Below are positions 30,127-39,223 of a stretch of DNA of 64,000 bases, piece after piece. The first letter of the stretch is position 1, and each line of letters opens with the position of its first letter. The position numbers and the translations under genes were made by a program. The notes under the pieces are model-generated. The model saw only the letters and a list, made by a program, of their open reading frames with translations, had not been told where the DNA came from and made no database searches. Location of the stretch: positions 434,001 to 498,000 of the forward strand of contig NZ_FRXO01000003.1 of NCBI RefSeq assembly GCF_900148505.1, in the 5' to 3' direction. The DNA is from Pseudoxanthobacter soli DSM 19599. Its GTDB lineage: Bacteria; Pseudomonadota; Alphaproteobacteria; Rhizobiales; Segnochrobactraceae.

Positions 30127-30383
30127 ACAGGCATTGCCGTGGATGACGTGTGGATCGTCCGGGACCGCGCAAATCGTCCACGGAGTTCGGGGGGCGTGGA
30201 CGGATCCGTCCGTCGGCAGCTGATCTGTTGATTGATCGGGACGGAATTGCATGATGAACGGCCGATCCGTTTCGCCGGCCGGTACCGTCCACACATCTTA
30301 ACAGGGCTGGGGACAACGCGCGGGGCCGGCCTGCCGAAGCCGGCGGTTTCCGTGAGGTCGCAGGCCGGAAAGGCGCAGACAGG

Positions 30384-31223
30384 GTGCCGACGTTCTTTCA
30401 TCTCCATCTCGTGTCGGATTCGACGGGCGAGACGCTTTCCACCGTCGCCCGCGCGGCCATCGTCCGTTACGACGACGTGGAGGCGATCGAGCACGTCCAT
30501 CCGCTGATCCGCTCCGACCGCCAGCTCGACAAAGTGCTTTCGGCCATCGAACAGGCGCCGGGAATGGTGCTGTTCACCCTCGTGAACGAGAAGATGGCCG
30601 AGCGCGTCGAACGGTTCTGCCAGGAACTCGGGCTTCCTTCCGCCAACGTGCTCGACCCTGTCGTGCGGCTGATGCAGTCCTATCTGAACCTGCCGGTCGC
30701 CCCGCGTGTTGGCGGGCAGCACCAGCTCGACACCGACTATTTCCGCCGCATCGACGCGCTGAACTACGTGCTGATGCACGACGACGGCGTGCTGCCGGAT
30801 GACATCGAGCAGGCCGAGGTGATCCTCGTCGGCGTCAGCCGCACCTCCAAGACGCCGACTTGCATCTATCTCGCCAACCGCGGTGTGAAGGCGATCAACA
30901 TTCCGATCGTGCCGGGCGTGCCGCTGCCGCGGCGGTTGTTCGAGGCTGAAAACCCATTGGTCGTCGCCCTCGTGGCCAGCCCCGAGCGCATCGCCCAGAT
31001 CCGCGAGCACCGCCTGCTGACGCTCAACGCCAAGCCCGACAATGCGGCCTATGTCGACCGCCGCGCCATCGCGGAGGAGATCGCGCTGACCCGGCGCATC
31101 TGCGCGGAACACCGCTGGCCCATCATCGACGTCACGCGTCGCTCGATCGAGGAAACGGCCGCCGCCATCATGGCGCTCGCCAAGCAGCGCCGGGAACAGT
31201 TGCGCGAGCAGGGCATCGGCTGA
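30384..31223 (+). CDS. PPSR-type regulatory protein (DUF299, bifunctional kinase/pyrophosphorylase)
   Basis: DUF299 proteins phosphorylate and dephosphorylate a partner dikinase, either pyruvate phosphate dikinase or PEP synthetase, using ADP and inorganic phosphate. The 279-aa product starts with GTG at 30384 (CAGACAGG upstream). It has FHLHLVSDSTGETLSTVARA, the P-loop-like VGVSRTSKTPTCIYLANRG (about 150-168), NIPIVPGVPLP and a C-terminal IDVTRRSIEETAAAI. Length is usual. Which dikinase it controls cannot be told here. It is the first gene rightwards from the origin. Confidence 0.94.
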   Translation: MPTFFHLHLVSDSTGETLSTVARAAIVRYDDVEAIEHVHPLIRSDRQLDKVLSAIEQAPGMVLFTLVNEKMAERVERFCQELGLPSANVLDPVVRLMQSYLNLPVAPRVGGQHQLDTDYFRRIDALNYVLMHDDGVLPDDIEQAEVILVGVSRTSKTPTCIYLANRGVKAINIPIVPGVPLPRRLFEAENPLVVALVASPERIAQIREHRLLTLNAKPDNAAYVDRRAIAEEIALTRRICAEHRWPIIDVTRRSIEETAAAIMALAKQRREQLREQGIG

Positions 31224-31307
31224 GGGCCGGGATTTTCCGTCCCATCGGCGGCGGGGATGGTCTATGACGGCGCGGATGTCGTGCGTCATTCGCCGGAGGT
31301 GTCGTTC

Positions 31308-31916
31308 GTGACCATGCCCATCGTGCTCGCGTCCCGCAGTGCGGCGCGGATCCGCATGCTGGCGGAAGCCGGCATTTCCGTTCTCGCAGTGCCCGCCGAT
31401 CTCGACGAGCGGGCCGTCGAGCAGCCGATGGCCGCGGCCGGCGCCCGTCCCGACGAGATCGCGCTCGCCCTCGCCGCGAAGAAGGCCGACGCGGTCGCTG
31501 TGCTTCACCCCGATGCGATCGTGATCGGCTGCGACCAGACCCTCGACCTCGACGGGGTGAAGTTCGACAAGGCACCGAGCCCGCAGGCCGCAGCCGCACA
31601 ATTGAGGGAACTGCGCGGGCGCACCCACGTGCTGCACTCGGCGGTCTGCGTCATCGAGCCAGGTTCCGCTGCGTACCCCGCGTGGAGCCATGTCTCGGCC
31701 GCGCGCCTCACCATGCGACCGTTCAGCGATACCTTTCTCGACGCCTATGTCGCTGCCGAGGGCGAGGCGCTGACCGGAACCGTCGGCGCCTATCGCCTGG
31801 AAGGCCGCGGCGTGCAACTGTTCTCGGCCGTCGACGGCGACTTCTTCACCGTCCTCGGCTTGCCGCTGCTCGCATTGGCCGAACGCCTGAGGACCATCGG
31901 AGTGCTGCCGTCATGA
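31308..31916 (+). CDS. maf: Maf-family nucleotide pyrophosphatase
   Basis: House-cleaning nucleoside triphosphate pyrophosphatase acting on non-canonical or modified nucleotides. The 202-aa product opens PIVLASRSAARIRMLAEAG and carries the catalytic-Asp segment IVIGCDQTLDLDGVKFDKAPS, plus GTVGAYRLEGRGVQLF. I chose GTG 31308 because GGAGG lies 8 nt upstream. ATG 31314 is an alternative, and a 17-codon longer frame lacks support. Its stop overlaps the aroE start (ATGA). Confidence 0.93.
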   Translation: MTMPIVLASRSAARIRMLAEAGISVLAVPADLDERAVEQPMAAAGARPDEIALALAAKKADAVAVLHPDAIVIGCDQTLDLDGVKFDKAPSPQAAAAQLRELRGRTHVLHSAVCVIEPGSAAYPAWSHVSAARLTMRPFSDTFLDAYVAAEGEALTGTVGAYRLEGRGVQLFSAVDGDFFTVLGLPLLALAERLRTIGVLPS

Positions 31917-32836
31917 GCGACGATCAGCACGGCATCGCTGCCGCCACGCCCGTCGCCGGCCCCCGCGCGGCCGTGATCGGATGGCCAGTGTCCCATTCCC
32001 GGTCTCCTCTCATTCACGGGCACTGGCTCCAGCGCTACGGCCTGCCGGGAAGCTACGGCCGGCTGGCGCTGGAACCGGAGCGGGCGGATGCGTTCTTCGC
32101 CGACTTCGCCGCCTCCGGACTTTCCGGTGCGAACGTCACCGTGCCTCACAAGGAGGCAGCAGCCCGCGCCTGTGCCGAGCTCGATCCGATGGCGGCGACG
32201 CTCGGCGCGGCCAATACGCTGTGGCTGGAGGACGGCCGGCTCCACGGCGCCAACACCGACATCGTCGGCTTCCTCGCCAATCTCGACCAGGAGGCGTCTG
32301 GCTGGGACCGCAATCCCGGGCCGGCGGTGGTGATCGGGGCGGGCGGCGCGGCGCGCGCGGTGGTGCACGGGCTCGCGAGCCGGGGCTTCGCGCCGGTCCA
32401 CGTCGTCAACCGCACGCTGGAGCGGGCTGAGGCAGTCGCCACCCTCGCCCGCGCGCCGGGTGGCACCATCGTCGGCCGTGCCCACGGCTTTGCCGAGCTG
32501 CCGGGCCTGCTGCGCACTGCGGGGGTCATCGTCAACACGACCTCGCTCGGCATGGCCGGCTCGCCGCCGCTCGACATCGACCTCGCTCCGGTACCGGAAG
32601 GCACGCTCGTCACCGATATCGTCTATGTCCCGCTCGAAACGCCGTTCCTCGCCGCCGCTCGGCGGCGCGGACTGCCGACGGTCGACGGCCTCGGGATGTT
32701 GCTGCACCAGGCCGTTCCCGGCTTCGAGCGCTGGTTCGGCCGCAGGCCGGCCGTGGATGCGGACTTGCGGGCGGTCGTCCTCGAAACTCTCCCGCCGGAA
32801 GCGTTCGTGAAGGCGGAGGAGACGGCACACCGATGA
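31913..32836 (+). CDS. aroE: Shikimate dehydrogenase
   Basis: NADP-dependent reduction of 3-dehydroshikimate to shikimate in aromatic amino-acid synthesis. The 307-aa product has VIGWPVSHSRSPLIHGHWL (substrate serines), NVTVPHKEAAARAC (catalytic Lys), GAANTLWLEDGRLHGANTDIVGF (Asn/Asp pair), the nucleotide fold VIGAGGAARAVVHGL, VVNRTLERA and NTTSLGM. The N-terminus has about 18 extra Ala/Pro-rich residues. It overlaps maf and coaE by 4 nt on either side. Confidence 0.96.
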   Translation: MSDDQHGIAAATPVAGPRAAVIGWPVSHSRSPLIHGHWLQRYGLPGSYGRLALEPERADAFFADFAASGLSGANVTVPHKEAAARACAELDPMAATLGAANTLWLEDGRLHGANTDIVGFLANLDQEASGWDRNPGPAVVIGAGGAARAVVHGLASRGFAPVHVVNRTLERAEAVATLARAPGGTIVGRAHGFAELPGLLRTAGVIVNTTSLGMAGSPPLDIDLAPVPEGTLVTDIVYVPLETPFLAAARRRGLPTVDGLGMLLHQAVPGFERWFGRRPAVDADLRAVVLETLPPEAFVKAEETAHR

Positions 32837-33435
32837 TCGTTCTCGGCCTCACGGGCTCGGTCGGCATGGGAAAATCCACCACGGCGGCACTGTTCCGTGC
32901 CGCGGGTGCCGCCGTTCACGATGCCGACAGGTCGGTGCACGCCCTCTATCGCGGCCGCGCCGTGCCGCTGATCGAGGCCGCTTTTCCCGATGCCGTCGCG
33001 GACGGCGCGGTGGATAGGGCGAGGCTCGGCGCGATCGTCCTCGGGGACGATGCGGCGATGAAGCGGCTCGAAGCCATCGTCCACCCGCTGGTCCGCGAGG
33101 AGGAAGCGGCGTTTCTCGCCGGCGCTTCCGCCGCCGGCCGGCGCGTTGCCGTGCTCGATGTGCCGTTGCTGCTGGAGACCGGCCGTGGCCGTGCCGTCGA
33201 TGCGGTGGTGGTGGTGACGGCGGATCCGGCCGTTCAGCGCGCACGGGTTCTCGCGCGCCCCGGTATGGATGAAGCCCGCTTCGCCGCGATCCTCGCCCGC
33301 CAGATGCCGGACGCCGAGAAGCGTCGTCGCGCGCACTTCCTGATCGATACCGGCCATGGCATGGCCTTTGCCGAGCGCGCGGTGGCGGCGATCCTGCGCG
33401 CGGTGGCGCCGATCCGGACAAGATGCGGGGGATAA
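32833..33435 (+). CDS. coaE: Dephospho-CoA kinase
   Basis: Last step of coenzyme A synthesis, ATP-dependent 3'-phosphorylation of dephospho-CoA. The 200-aa product has the P-loop GLTGSVGMGKSTTAALFR at the N-terminus, HDADRSVHALY, the IVHPLVREEE lid region, VLDVPLLLETG and DAVVVVTADPAVQRARVLAR. Translationally coupled to aroE (ATGA overlap). Confidence 0.96.
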   Translation: MIVLGLTGSVGMGKSTTAALFRAAGAAVHDADRSVHALYRGRAVPLIEAAFPDAVADGAVDRARLGAIVLGDDAAMKRLEAIVHPLVREEEAAFLAGASAAGRRVAVLDVPLLLETGRGRAVDAVVVVTADPAVQRARVLARPGMDEARFAAILARQMPDAEKRRRAHFLIDTGHGMAFAERAVAAILRAVAPIRTRCGG

Positions 33436-33528
33436 GCGTCCGGCGGCGCCGATTTGCCTTTCCGCACCGGTGACGGCCCGTCAGGAAGGAAGAGCCGCGC
33501 CACGGCGCGCAACGATGGAGGCAGGACG

Positions 33529-34278
33529 ATGCGGGAAATCGTGTTCGACACCGAGACCACCGGCCTGAGGGCCCGCGGCGGCGATCGCCTAGTGGAAATC
33601 GGCGGCGTCGAGCTGATAAACGGCATCCAGTCCGGCCGCTCGTATCACGTCTACATCAATCCGGAACGGTCCATGCCGCCGGAGGCCTTCGCGGTCCACG
33701 GTCTGTCCGAGGACTTTCTGCGCGACAAGCCGCGCTTCGCCGAAATCGTGGACGAGTTTCTCGCCTTCATCGACGGCGGGGTGCTGGTGATCCACAACGC
33801 CGAGTTCGACATGGGCTTCATCAACATGGAGCTTGGCCGGCTCGGCCGCGAGGCGGTGCCGATGAGCCGCGTCATCGACACGCTGCAGATCGCCCGCCGC
33901 AAGCACCCGGCCGGACCCAACACCCTCGACGCGCTTTGCGCCCGCTACAAGATCGACAACTCGATGCGCACGCGCCATGGCGCGCTGCTTGATGCCGAAT
34001 TGCTGTCGGAAGTCTATGTGGAACTGATGGGTGGCCGGCAGGCGGCCCTGGGCCTCGCCGACGATACGGCCGGAACCAGCACCCGCCGCGGCTTCACGCC
34101 GGCGGGCGGCGTGGCACGGGCGCGCCCTCGCCCGGAACCGCTGCCCTCGTTCGTCACGAGCGAGGAACGCGCGGCGCATCAGGCGTTCGTCGCCCTCATG
34201 GGCGAGAAGGCATTGTGGAATCTGTGGCCGGATGAACAGGATGCGGCCCTGCGGACGGCGTCGTCCGCAGGGACCTGA
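33529..34278 (+). CDS. dnaQ: DNA polymerase III epsilon subunit (proofreading exonuclease)
   Basis: 3'-5' exonuclease of the replicative polymerase. The 249-aa product has Exo I FDTETTGL, Exo II VIHNAEFDMGFIN and Exo III HGALLDAELLSEVY (HxxxD type), then a linker to the polymerase-binding C-terminal region. The ATG at 33529 has GGAG with 8-nt spacing. An upstream in-frame extension is rejected. It is the fifth gene rightward from the origin, with a hairpin after the stop. Confidence 0.96.
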   Translation: MREIVFDTETTGLRARGGDRLVEIGGVELINGIQSGRSYHVYINPERSMPPEAFAVHGLSEDFLRDKPRFAEIVDEFLAFIDGGVLVIHNAEFDMGFINMELGRLGREAVPMSRVIDTLQIARRKHPAGPNTLDALCARYKIDNSMRTRHGALLDAELLSEVYVELMGGRQAALGLADDTAGTSTRRGFTPAGGVARARPRPEPLPSFVTSEERAAHQAFVALMGEKALWNLWPDEQDAALRTASSAGT

Positions 34279-34285
34279 CGAGACA

Positions 34286-34323
34286 CCGCGCCCGCACCCA
34301 GGAGCGGTCGGGCGCGGGCTTTC
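34286..34323 (+). terminator. Candidate terminator of the PPSR-dnaQ gene row
   Basis: Perfect 9-bp stem CCGCGCCCG (34286-34294) / CGGGCGCGG (34309-34317), followed by GCTTTCCT. It ends against the secB stop codon in a convergent arrangement. The T-run is short. Confidence 0.5.
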
Positions 34324-34324
34324 C

Positions 34325-34819
34325 TCAGTTCGGCTGCAGGCCGGCAGCGGCGGCCTGGGCGCGCTGGATGTTCTGCTGGTAGAGCGCGGCGAAATCGATC
34401 GGGTCGAGCAGCAGCGGCGGGAAGCCGCCGTCGCGGGTCGCGTCGGCAACGATCTGGCGCGCGAACGGGAACAGCAGGCGCGGGCACTCGATCATCACCA
34501 GAGGCTGGATGTGCTCCTGCGGCACGTTCTGGATCCGGAAGATGCCGGCATAGGTGATTTCCGTGTGGAACAGGAGGTCTGCCTCCGCACCGGCATTGGC
34601 CTCGATGGTCAGCGTCACCTCGACGTCGGCCGGCGTGAGCGGCTTGGCGTTGACGTTCACCGAGACGTTGATCTGCGGGCTCGCCTGACGCGGCTGCAGC
34701 GACATCGGCGCATGAGGATTCTCGAACGAGAAATCCTTCAGGTACTGGCCGAGGACGTTGATCGAGGGAGCTGCTGCCGCGCCGGCATGGGCCGTGGCGC
34801 CGTTGTCTGTGTTGCTCAT
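34325..34819 (-). CDS. secB: Protein-export chaperone SecB
   Basis: Tetrameric chaperone that keeps preproteins unfolded and passes them to SecA. The 164-aa product has [92 protein letters not shown] and a C-terminal QQN helix. Length is typical. Convergent with dnaQ. Confidence 0.96.
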   Translation of the reverse strand: MSNTDNGATAHAGAAAAPSINVLGQYLKDFSFENPHAPMSLQPRQASPQINVSVNVNAKPLTPADVEVTLTIEANAGAEADLLFHTEITYAGIFRIQNVPQEHIQPLVMIECPRLLFPFARQIVADATRDGGFPPLLLDPIDFAALYQQNIQRAQAAAAGLQPN

Positions 34820-35216
34820 CGTGCCTTCGTGCTGGGTTTGGTGTTGTTAAGCCGCGATCCCGCGGCGGTGTCCCGCGGCGTTGAGGCGGGAGTTGCCCGG
34901 GGATCTTTCTTTGAGACGGTCTGGCTATGTGGGTCGAGCGCCGCTCGGAAGGCCGGCCGAGGAGACACGGAACCCGTCGTCCCCGCATTCCGGATGGTAC
35001 CGCCGCGATGCCGGTGGCCGGGACGGCATATCCATCTCCCGGCCGGAATCGTTGACGCCGTTCCTTCCCTTCCGGACGGTGTGCTTCAGGCGGCCCAGCC
35101 GGTCCGAAAACGCCGGAGCCGTCGCGCGGGCCGCGGGAGATCCGCGCTTTCCGCTGCATTTTCGGCCCGATGCTCTACCACGCTCCGCGCGCGCTTCACA
35201 AGGCGCGCGGCGACGC
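34820..35216. other. Spacer between fxsA and secB, no gene seen
   Basis: This 397-bp spacer is upstream of secB and downstream of fxsA. It holds a short GC hairpin without a T-run (35186-35209, CGCGCGC...GCGCGCG) near the fxsA end. I see nothing else that can be named. Confidence 0.35.
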
Positions 35217-35807
35217 TCAGGGCCGGCCGTCCGGTGGCGGGATGACCCAGGGCGACGCACCCTTGCCTGGCTCCCCGCCGTCGTGTCCGTCGCGGCGGCG
35301 GAACGCATCGGCATCGAGGTCGACCACCGGACCGGGGCCGCCGGGCGCACGGGTCTCGACGGTCACGATCTCGATGCGGCGGCGGATCGCCGACCAGACG
35401 AAGTCTCGGACCGGAGGCAGGAACAGCGCGAGGCCCACGACGTCGCTGACAAAGCCGGGGATGATGAGCAGCACGCCCGCCAGCACGATCATCGCGCCGT
35501 GCACCATCGCCTCGCCCGGCACGCGGCCGGAATCGAGTTCCGCCTGCATCCGTCGCAGCATGCCGAAACCCTGGCGCCGCATCAGTGTCGTTCCGGCGAT
35601 CATCGACAGCAGCACGAGGCCGATGGTCGCCGTCACCCCGATGGCACGGCCGACGAGGATGAAGACGGCGATCTCGACAAGGGGCAGGCCGATAAGCCCG
35701 GCGACGATCAGGCCACCGAGGCCGAAGGTTGCCCTGGGCCGTCCCTGGCCGGGAATGCGGTTGGTGTCGAATGGAGCCATGCGGCCGTCGTTCCGGATCT
35801 TTTTCAT
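35217..35807 (-). CDS. fxsA: FxsA-family membrane protein
   Basis: Small inner-membrane protein of the FxsA family; E. coli FxsA relieves exclusion of phage T7 when overproduced, and its normal role is unknown. The 196-aa product has about four hydrophobic segments: GLGGLIVAGLIGLPLVEIAVFILVG, IGVTATIGLVLLSMIAGTTLM, AMIVLAGVLLIIPGFVSDVVGLALFLPP. The family signature IPGFVSD is present, with a polar C-terminal tail. The start is either ATG 35807 or ATG 35780 (MAPFDTN); neither has a strong ribosome site. Confidence 0.9.
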   Translation of the reverse strand: MKKIRNDGRMAPFDTNRIPGQGRPRATFGLGGLIVAGLIGLPLVEIAVFILVGRAIGVTATIGLVLLSMIAGTTLMRRQGFGMLRRMQAELDSGRVPGEAMVHGAMIVLAGVLLIIPGFVSDVVGLALFLPPVRDFVWSAIRRRIEIVTVETRAPGGPGPVVDLDADAFRRRDGHDGGEPGKGASPWVIPPPDGRP

Positions 35808-36234
35808 GCTGCCGTCGCCGTTCGTCGAGATGAACGGAGCCGGTCGCGAACCTATGGAGGCGCGGATGCGCGATTCATGCCAATATAGGACGATGATCGG
35901 GGTTCGGGAGGTTCATCTCGCTGAACGCCCTATTTCGGGCACTAAGGCAACGGACTTGTATCGGACCCTTTATGCTGCTTGAAGGTGGCTTACATAGAGG
36001 GAAGCAGGCCTGCAGATACGGACGCCGGCAAGCTCTGGTGGGGCCCAGGGTGGCTGTTGCGGGCCGAAGGGTACCAAAGAATGGCTTGGGCAATCGCGGT
36101 TGCATGTTCGCGGGCGCCATCGGGATTTACGAAAGTGTCGCGCGGCGGTTCAGTCCGCGACACAAGGCAGTGGGTCGAAGATCCGCATTCTTCCGATAAG
36201 GAGCTTCGGAGGGTCGGGCGAACGGTCGGGTGTG
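35808..36234. other. Divergent spacer between fxsA and the Tim44-domain gene
   Basis: This region carries the promoters of two divergent units. The part around 35930-36080 is somewhat less GC-rich. I could not pick a convincing -35/-10 pair, and no ORF there resembles a protein family. Confidence 0.35.
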
Positions 36235-36978
36235 ATGGGCGAATTCTTCGACATCTATAATATTATCTTCATCGTCCTCGCGGTGGTCGTGTTCCTGCGC
36301 CTGCGCAGCGTGCTCGGGCGGCGCACCGGCAACGAGGGCCGGCCGTTCGATCCCTTCGCCCGTCGCGGTGGGCAGGCGGGCAGCGGGAATGCGGACGCCG
36401 GACCCGCGCAGCCGCCGTCTCGCGACAATGTGACCGCGCTGCCCACGGCGCGCCTCCCGGCCGCCAACGACACGCCGGACCAGGCCGCCGAGGAGACGCT
36501 GAAGCGCTTCGCCCCGGAAGGCTCCAAGCTGCACGACGGGCTCAAGGCCCTGCTCGCCGCCGATCCCTCCTTTTCGCCCGAGCGCTTTGTCGCCGGCGCG
36601 CGCGTCGCCTACGAAATGATCGTCACCGCGTTCGCCGGCGGCGACCGCAAGGCGCTGCGTCCGCTGCTGTCGAAGGAGGTGTTCGAGGGCTTCTCTGGCG
36701 CCATCGCCGAGCGCGAGGCGCGTGGCGAGACGGTGGAATCAACCTTCGTCGGCATTTCCAAGGCCGAAATCGTCGCCATTGCCATGCGCGGGGTGACGGC
36801 GCAGGTCGTCGTTCACATCGAAAGCCAGTTGGTTTCGCTGACCCGCGCCAAGGATGGGACGGTGGTTGAGGGCGACCCCAACAAGGTGACCGACGTGGTC
36901 GACCGCTGGACCTTTGCCCGCGACACCGACCAGCGGGATCCCAACTGGAAGCTGGTCGCCACTGAATCGGTGGAATGA
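36235..36978 (+). CDS. Tim44/TimA-domain membrane-associated protein
   Basis: Bacterial relative of the mitochondrial import component Tim44. The alphaproteobacterial members (TimA type) are inner-membrane anchored and of unclear role. The 247-aa product has an N-terminal transmembrane helix (IYNIIFIVLAVVVFLRLRSVLG), a Pro/Ala-rich linker, and a C-terminal Tim44 domain (FVAGARVAYEMIVTAFAGGDRKALRPLLSKEVFEGF ... WTFARDTDQRDPNWKLVAT). Start is ATG 36235. Its stop overlaps the mltA start. The pairing with mltA and smr downstream is common in Rhizobiales. Confidence 0.9.
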   Translation: MGEFFDIYNIIFIVLAVVVFLRLRSVLGRRTGNEGRPFDPFARRGGQAGSGNADAGPAQPPSRDNVTALPTARLPAANDTPDQAAEETLKRFAPEGSKLHDGLKALLAADPSFSPERFVAGARVAYEMIVTAFAGGDRKALRPLLSKEVFEGFSGAIAEREARGETVESTFVGISKAEIVAIAMRGVTAQVVVHIESQLVSLTRAKDGTVVEGDPNKVTDVVDRWTFARDTDQRDPNWKLVATESVE

Positions 36979-38300
36979 TGCTACCTGCCCCGCCGCGGAG
37001 CATGGGGGGACGAGCGTTCGCACGGGCGCCCTCCGGCCTGCGTGGGGTCAGGTTGGCCGTTGTGCTGTCTTACGCCGCCTTCGTTTCCGGAATGGCGCTC
37101 GCACAACCCGCCGCCGCCGACGATGGCGGCGCACACGGCAGGTTTCGCCCGGCGGCTCTGGACGGCTGGAGCCATGATCGCCAGTCCGAAGCCTTCAAGG
37201 CCTTCCTGCGCTCTTGCACCGCCATGGAAGAGATGCCACCGGCGCCGGGCGGCCTTGGGCTGGTTGATCCTGCGGCGTTGGCCGCGGTCTGTCGTGCGGC
37301 TTCCGCCTTGCCGCGCGACCTCGGCGATGCCGCGGCGCGACGCTTCTTCGAACGGCATTTCGAAGCCGTCGCGCTCGGTCCGCGCGACGCCGGATTCCTC
37401 ACCGGCTATTTCGAGCCCGAGATCGAAGGCTCGCGCCATCCCACGGCCCGCTTCGGCGTTCCGCTTTATGGCCTGCCGCCGGATCTCGTCTCGCTGGATG
37501 GAACCAACCGGCCCCCGGGTCTCGATATCGCGCTCACGGCGGCCCGCCGGGCCCCGGACGGCGAGGTGTCGCCCTATCCCGATCGTGCCGCGATCATGGC
37601 GGGCGCGCTTGCCGGCCGCGGCCTGGAGCTCGCCTATGTCGCGAGCCCGGTGGAGGCCTTCTTCGCCCAGGTGCAGGGTTCGGTGCGCATCCGTCTTCCG
37701 GACGGCGAGGTGCTGCGCCTCGGCTATGCCGGCCGGAACGGCTATCCCTACACTGCGATCGGCCGCATCCTGCTGGCGCGCGGGGCGATCTCGCGTGACG
37801 AAATGACGGCGGACCGGTTGAAGGCCTGGCTGGAAAGCCACCCCGCGGAGGCACCGGCGATCCTGGCGGCCAACCGGTCGTTCGTGTTCTTCCGGGTGAT
37901 CGAGGGCATGGAGCCCGGCCTCGGCCCGCTCGGCACACTCGAGGTGCCGCTGACGCCGGGCCGCAGCCTCGCCGTCGACGCTTCGCTCCATACACTCGGG
38001 ATGCCGGTGTGGATCGATGCCCATACGCCTTCGACCCCCGTGAACGGCATTCCGGGCCTCGGCGAGGTGCACCGCCTCGTCGTTGCTCAGGACACCGGCT
38101 CCGCAATCAAGGGGCCGGAGCGCGGAGACCTCTATATCGGTTCGGGCGAGGCGGCCGGGGTGATTGCCGGCCGGCTGCGCCATGCCATGACCATGACGCT
38201 GTTGATTCCGAGGGTCTCGACCGCCCATCCCGCCGCGCCGCCGCGTTCCGACCGCAGCCCGATTCCGGCGATGGACGTCAGCGTGGAGACGCAGCGGTGA
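36975..38300 (+). CDS. mltA: Murein transglycosylase A
   Basis: Lytic transglycosylase that cleaves the glycan strand of peptidoglycan with 1,6-anhydro formation. The 441-aa product has an N-terminal signal sequence (LAVVLSYAAFVSGMALAQPAAAD), the MltA barrel (FLTGYFEPEIEGSRHPTARFGVPLYGLPPDLV, VQGSVRIRLPDGEVLRLGYAGRNGYPYTAIGRIL) and a C-terminal 3D domain with the three aspartates (VNGIPGLGEVHRLVVAQDTGSAIKGPERGDLYIGSG). There is no lipobox cysteine, so it is probably soluble in the periplasm. Overlaps both neighbours. Confidence 0.94.
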   Translation: MMLPAPPRSMGGRAFARAPSGLRGVRLAVVLSYAAFVSGMALAQPAAADDGGAHGRFRPAALDGWSHDRQSEAFKAFLRSCTAMEEMPPAPGGLGLVDPAALAAVCRAASALPRDLGDAAARRFFERHFEAVALGPRDAGFLTGYFEPEIEGSRHPTARFGVPLYGLPPDLVSLDGTNRPPGLDIALTAARRAPDGEVSPYPDRAAIMAGALAGRGLELAYVASPVEAFFAQVQGSVRIRLPDGEVLRLGYAGRNGYPYTAIGRILLARGAISRDEMTADRLKAWLESHPAEAPAILAANRSFVFFRVIEGMEPGLGPLGTLEVPLTPGRSLAVDASLHTLGMPVWIDAHTPSTPVNGIPGLGEVHRLVVAQDTGSAIKGPERGDLYIGSGEAAGVIAGRLRHAMTMTLLIPRVSTAHPAAPPRSDRSPIPAMDVSVETQR

Positions 38301-38899
38301 GCGGCCGGGGCAGGCGACGGGGACTGACGGAGGAGGACCGCGCGCTATGGGAGCGTCTGGCCGCGACCGTCGAGCCGCTGCCGCAGAAGCGCGGCCGTCA
38401 CGCTCGGCAACGCGACGCCGCTGTCGCGCCGGACGCGGCGGGGGAAGCCGAGGCGTCGCCGCCGCGTGCGTTGCCATCCACCGCGCCGCCGGGCCCGGTT
38501 GCGGCAGGAAAGCCCCTGGTCTCGCGCCCGAAGCCGCCGCCGATGGTGCCGCTGGAGCGCCGCGCGGTGCGGCGGCTCAAGAGCGGCCGCAGCGACGTCG
38601 AGGACCGACTCGATCTCCACGGCATGACCCAGGAGGCGGCCAAGGCGCGCCTGATGGCCTTTCTCGCCCGGGCGCAGGCCGGCGGTCTCAAGACCGTTCT
38701 CGTGATCACCGGCAAGGGCGGCGGCTCCGTCGTGCCGCTCGATTTCGCCGAGCCGGAGCGCGGCATCCTGCGCCGCATGGTGCCGCTCTGGCTCGCCATG
38801 CCCGCCGCCCGCGCGCTTGTGGTGGGTTACAGCGAGGCGACGATCTCTCACGGCGGTTCGGGTGCTCTTTACGTCACGATCCGCCGGCCCCGCCCATGA
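38297..38899 (+). CDS. Smr-domain protein
   Basis: Smr/MutS2-type endonuclease-domain protein. The 200-aa product starts at GTG 38297 in a GTGA overlap with the mltA stop (GGAGACGCAGC upstream). It has a basic, proline-rich first half, then the Smr domain (about 105-198): DLHGMTQEAAKARLMAFLARA, VLVITGKGG and YSEATISHGGSGALYVTIRR. Smr domains nick or bind branched DNA or RNA; the substrate of this short form is not known. Confidence 0.92.
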   Translation: MSGRGRRRGLTEEDRALWERLAATVEPLPQKRGRHARQRDAAVAPDAAGEAEASPPRALPSTAPPGPVAAGKPLVSRPKPPPMVPLERRAVRRLKSGRSDVEDRLDLHGMTQEAAKARLMAFLARAQAGGLKTVLVITGKGGGSVVPLDFAEPERGILRRMVPLWLAMPAARALVVGYSEATISHGGSGALYVTIRRPRP

Positions 38900-39100
38900 G
38901 TTGCAGATCTGAACCGCCGGCGTCAGCGGTGCCCGCCTCAGGCCATTTCTCCTGGCTCCTCACGGACGTGGCCGCCTTCGGGCGCCTGCCGAGGCCTCGG
39001 CCGCTCCACCGGCACGCCGCGCCAACTTCGACGTGAGCGAACCTGGCTCGTTCGGACCGAACTGATCCGTCCGGAACAGGCGTCATCGCGGTGAGAGGGC
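38900..39100. other. Convergent spacer between the Smr gene and carD
   Basis: No gene. A GTTCGGACC / GGTTC-like motif around 39049-39078 could be a decayed half of the dispersed repeat, but the match is too weak to call. Confidence 0.3.
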
Positions 39101-39139
39101 AGAAACGAGAAAGGCGCCCGCGGTGTACGCGGACGCCTT
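39101..39139 (-). terminator. Intrinsic terminator of carD
   Basis: Twelve-bp imperfect stem AAGGCGCCCGCG (39111-39122) / CGCGGACGCCTT (39128-39139). Read on the minus strand, TCTCGTTTCTG follows. It sits about 85 nt after the carD stop. Confidence 0.7.
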
Positions 39140-39223
39140 CCGTAGTGACATTTCGATGTTCGACGTCTCTGAACGCTTGAAGGGCAACCCTTGCAAAGGC
39201 GAGGCAGCCGCAGCAGCGCGTTC

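Larger units (their letters stand above)
29924..30383. other. Chromosomal replication origin (oriC), predicted
   Basis: The spacer between divergent hemE and the DUF299/PPSR gene corresponds to the known origin position of Caulobacter crescentus and several rhizobia (synteny: hemE | ori | DUF299, maf, aroE, coaE, dnaQ, secB). Visible sites are three GANTC motifs (29931, 29939, 29955), an IHF consensus (29940-29952), DnaA-like boxes (29990-29998, 30020-30028, 30149-30157), a perfect CtrA box (30112-30126) and a TGGGGA hexamer (30308) like the weak Caulobacter W-box. The segment 30056-30130 is clearly AT-richer than its surroundings and is the candidate unwinding element. Flanking genes point away from the spacer on both sides. 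Confidence 0.87.
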
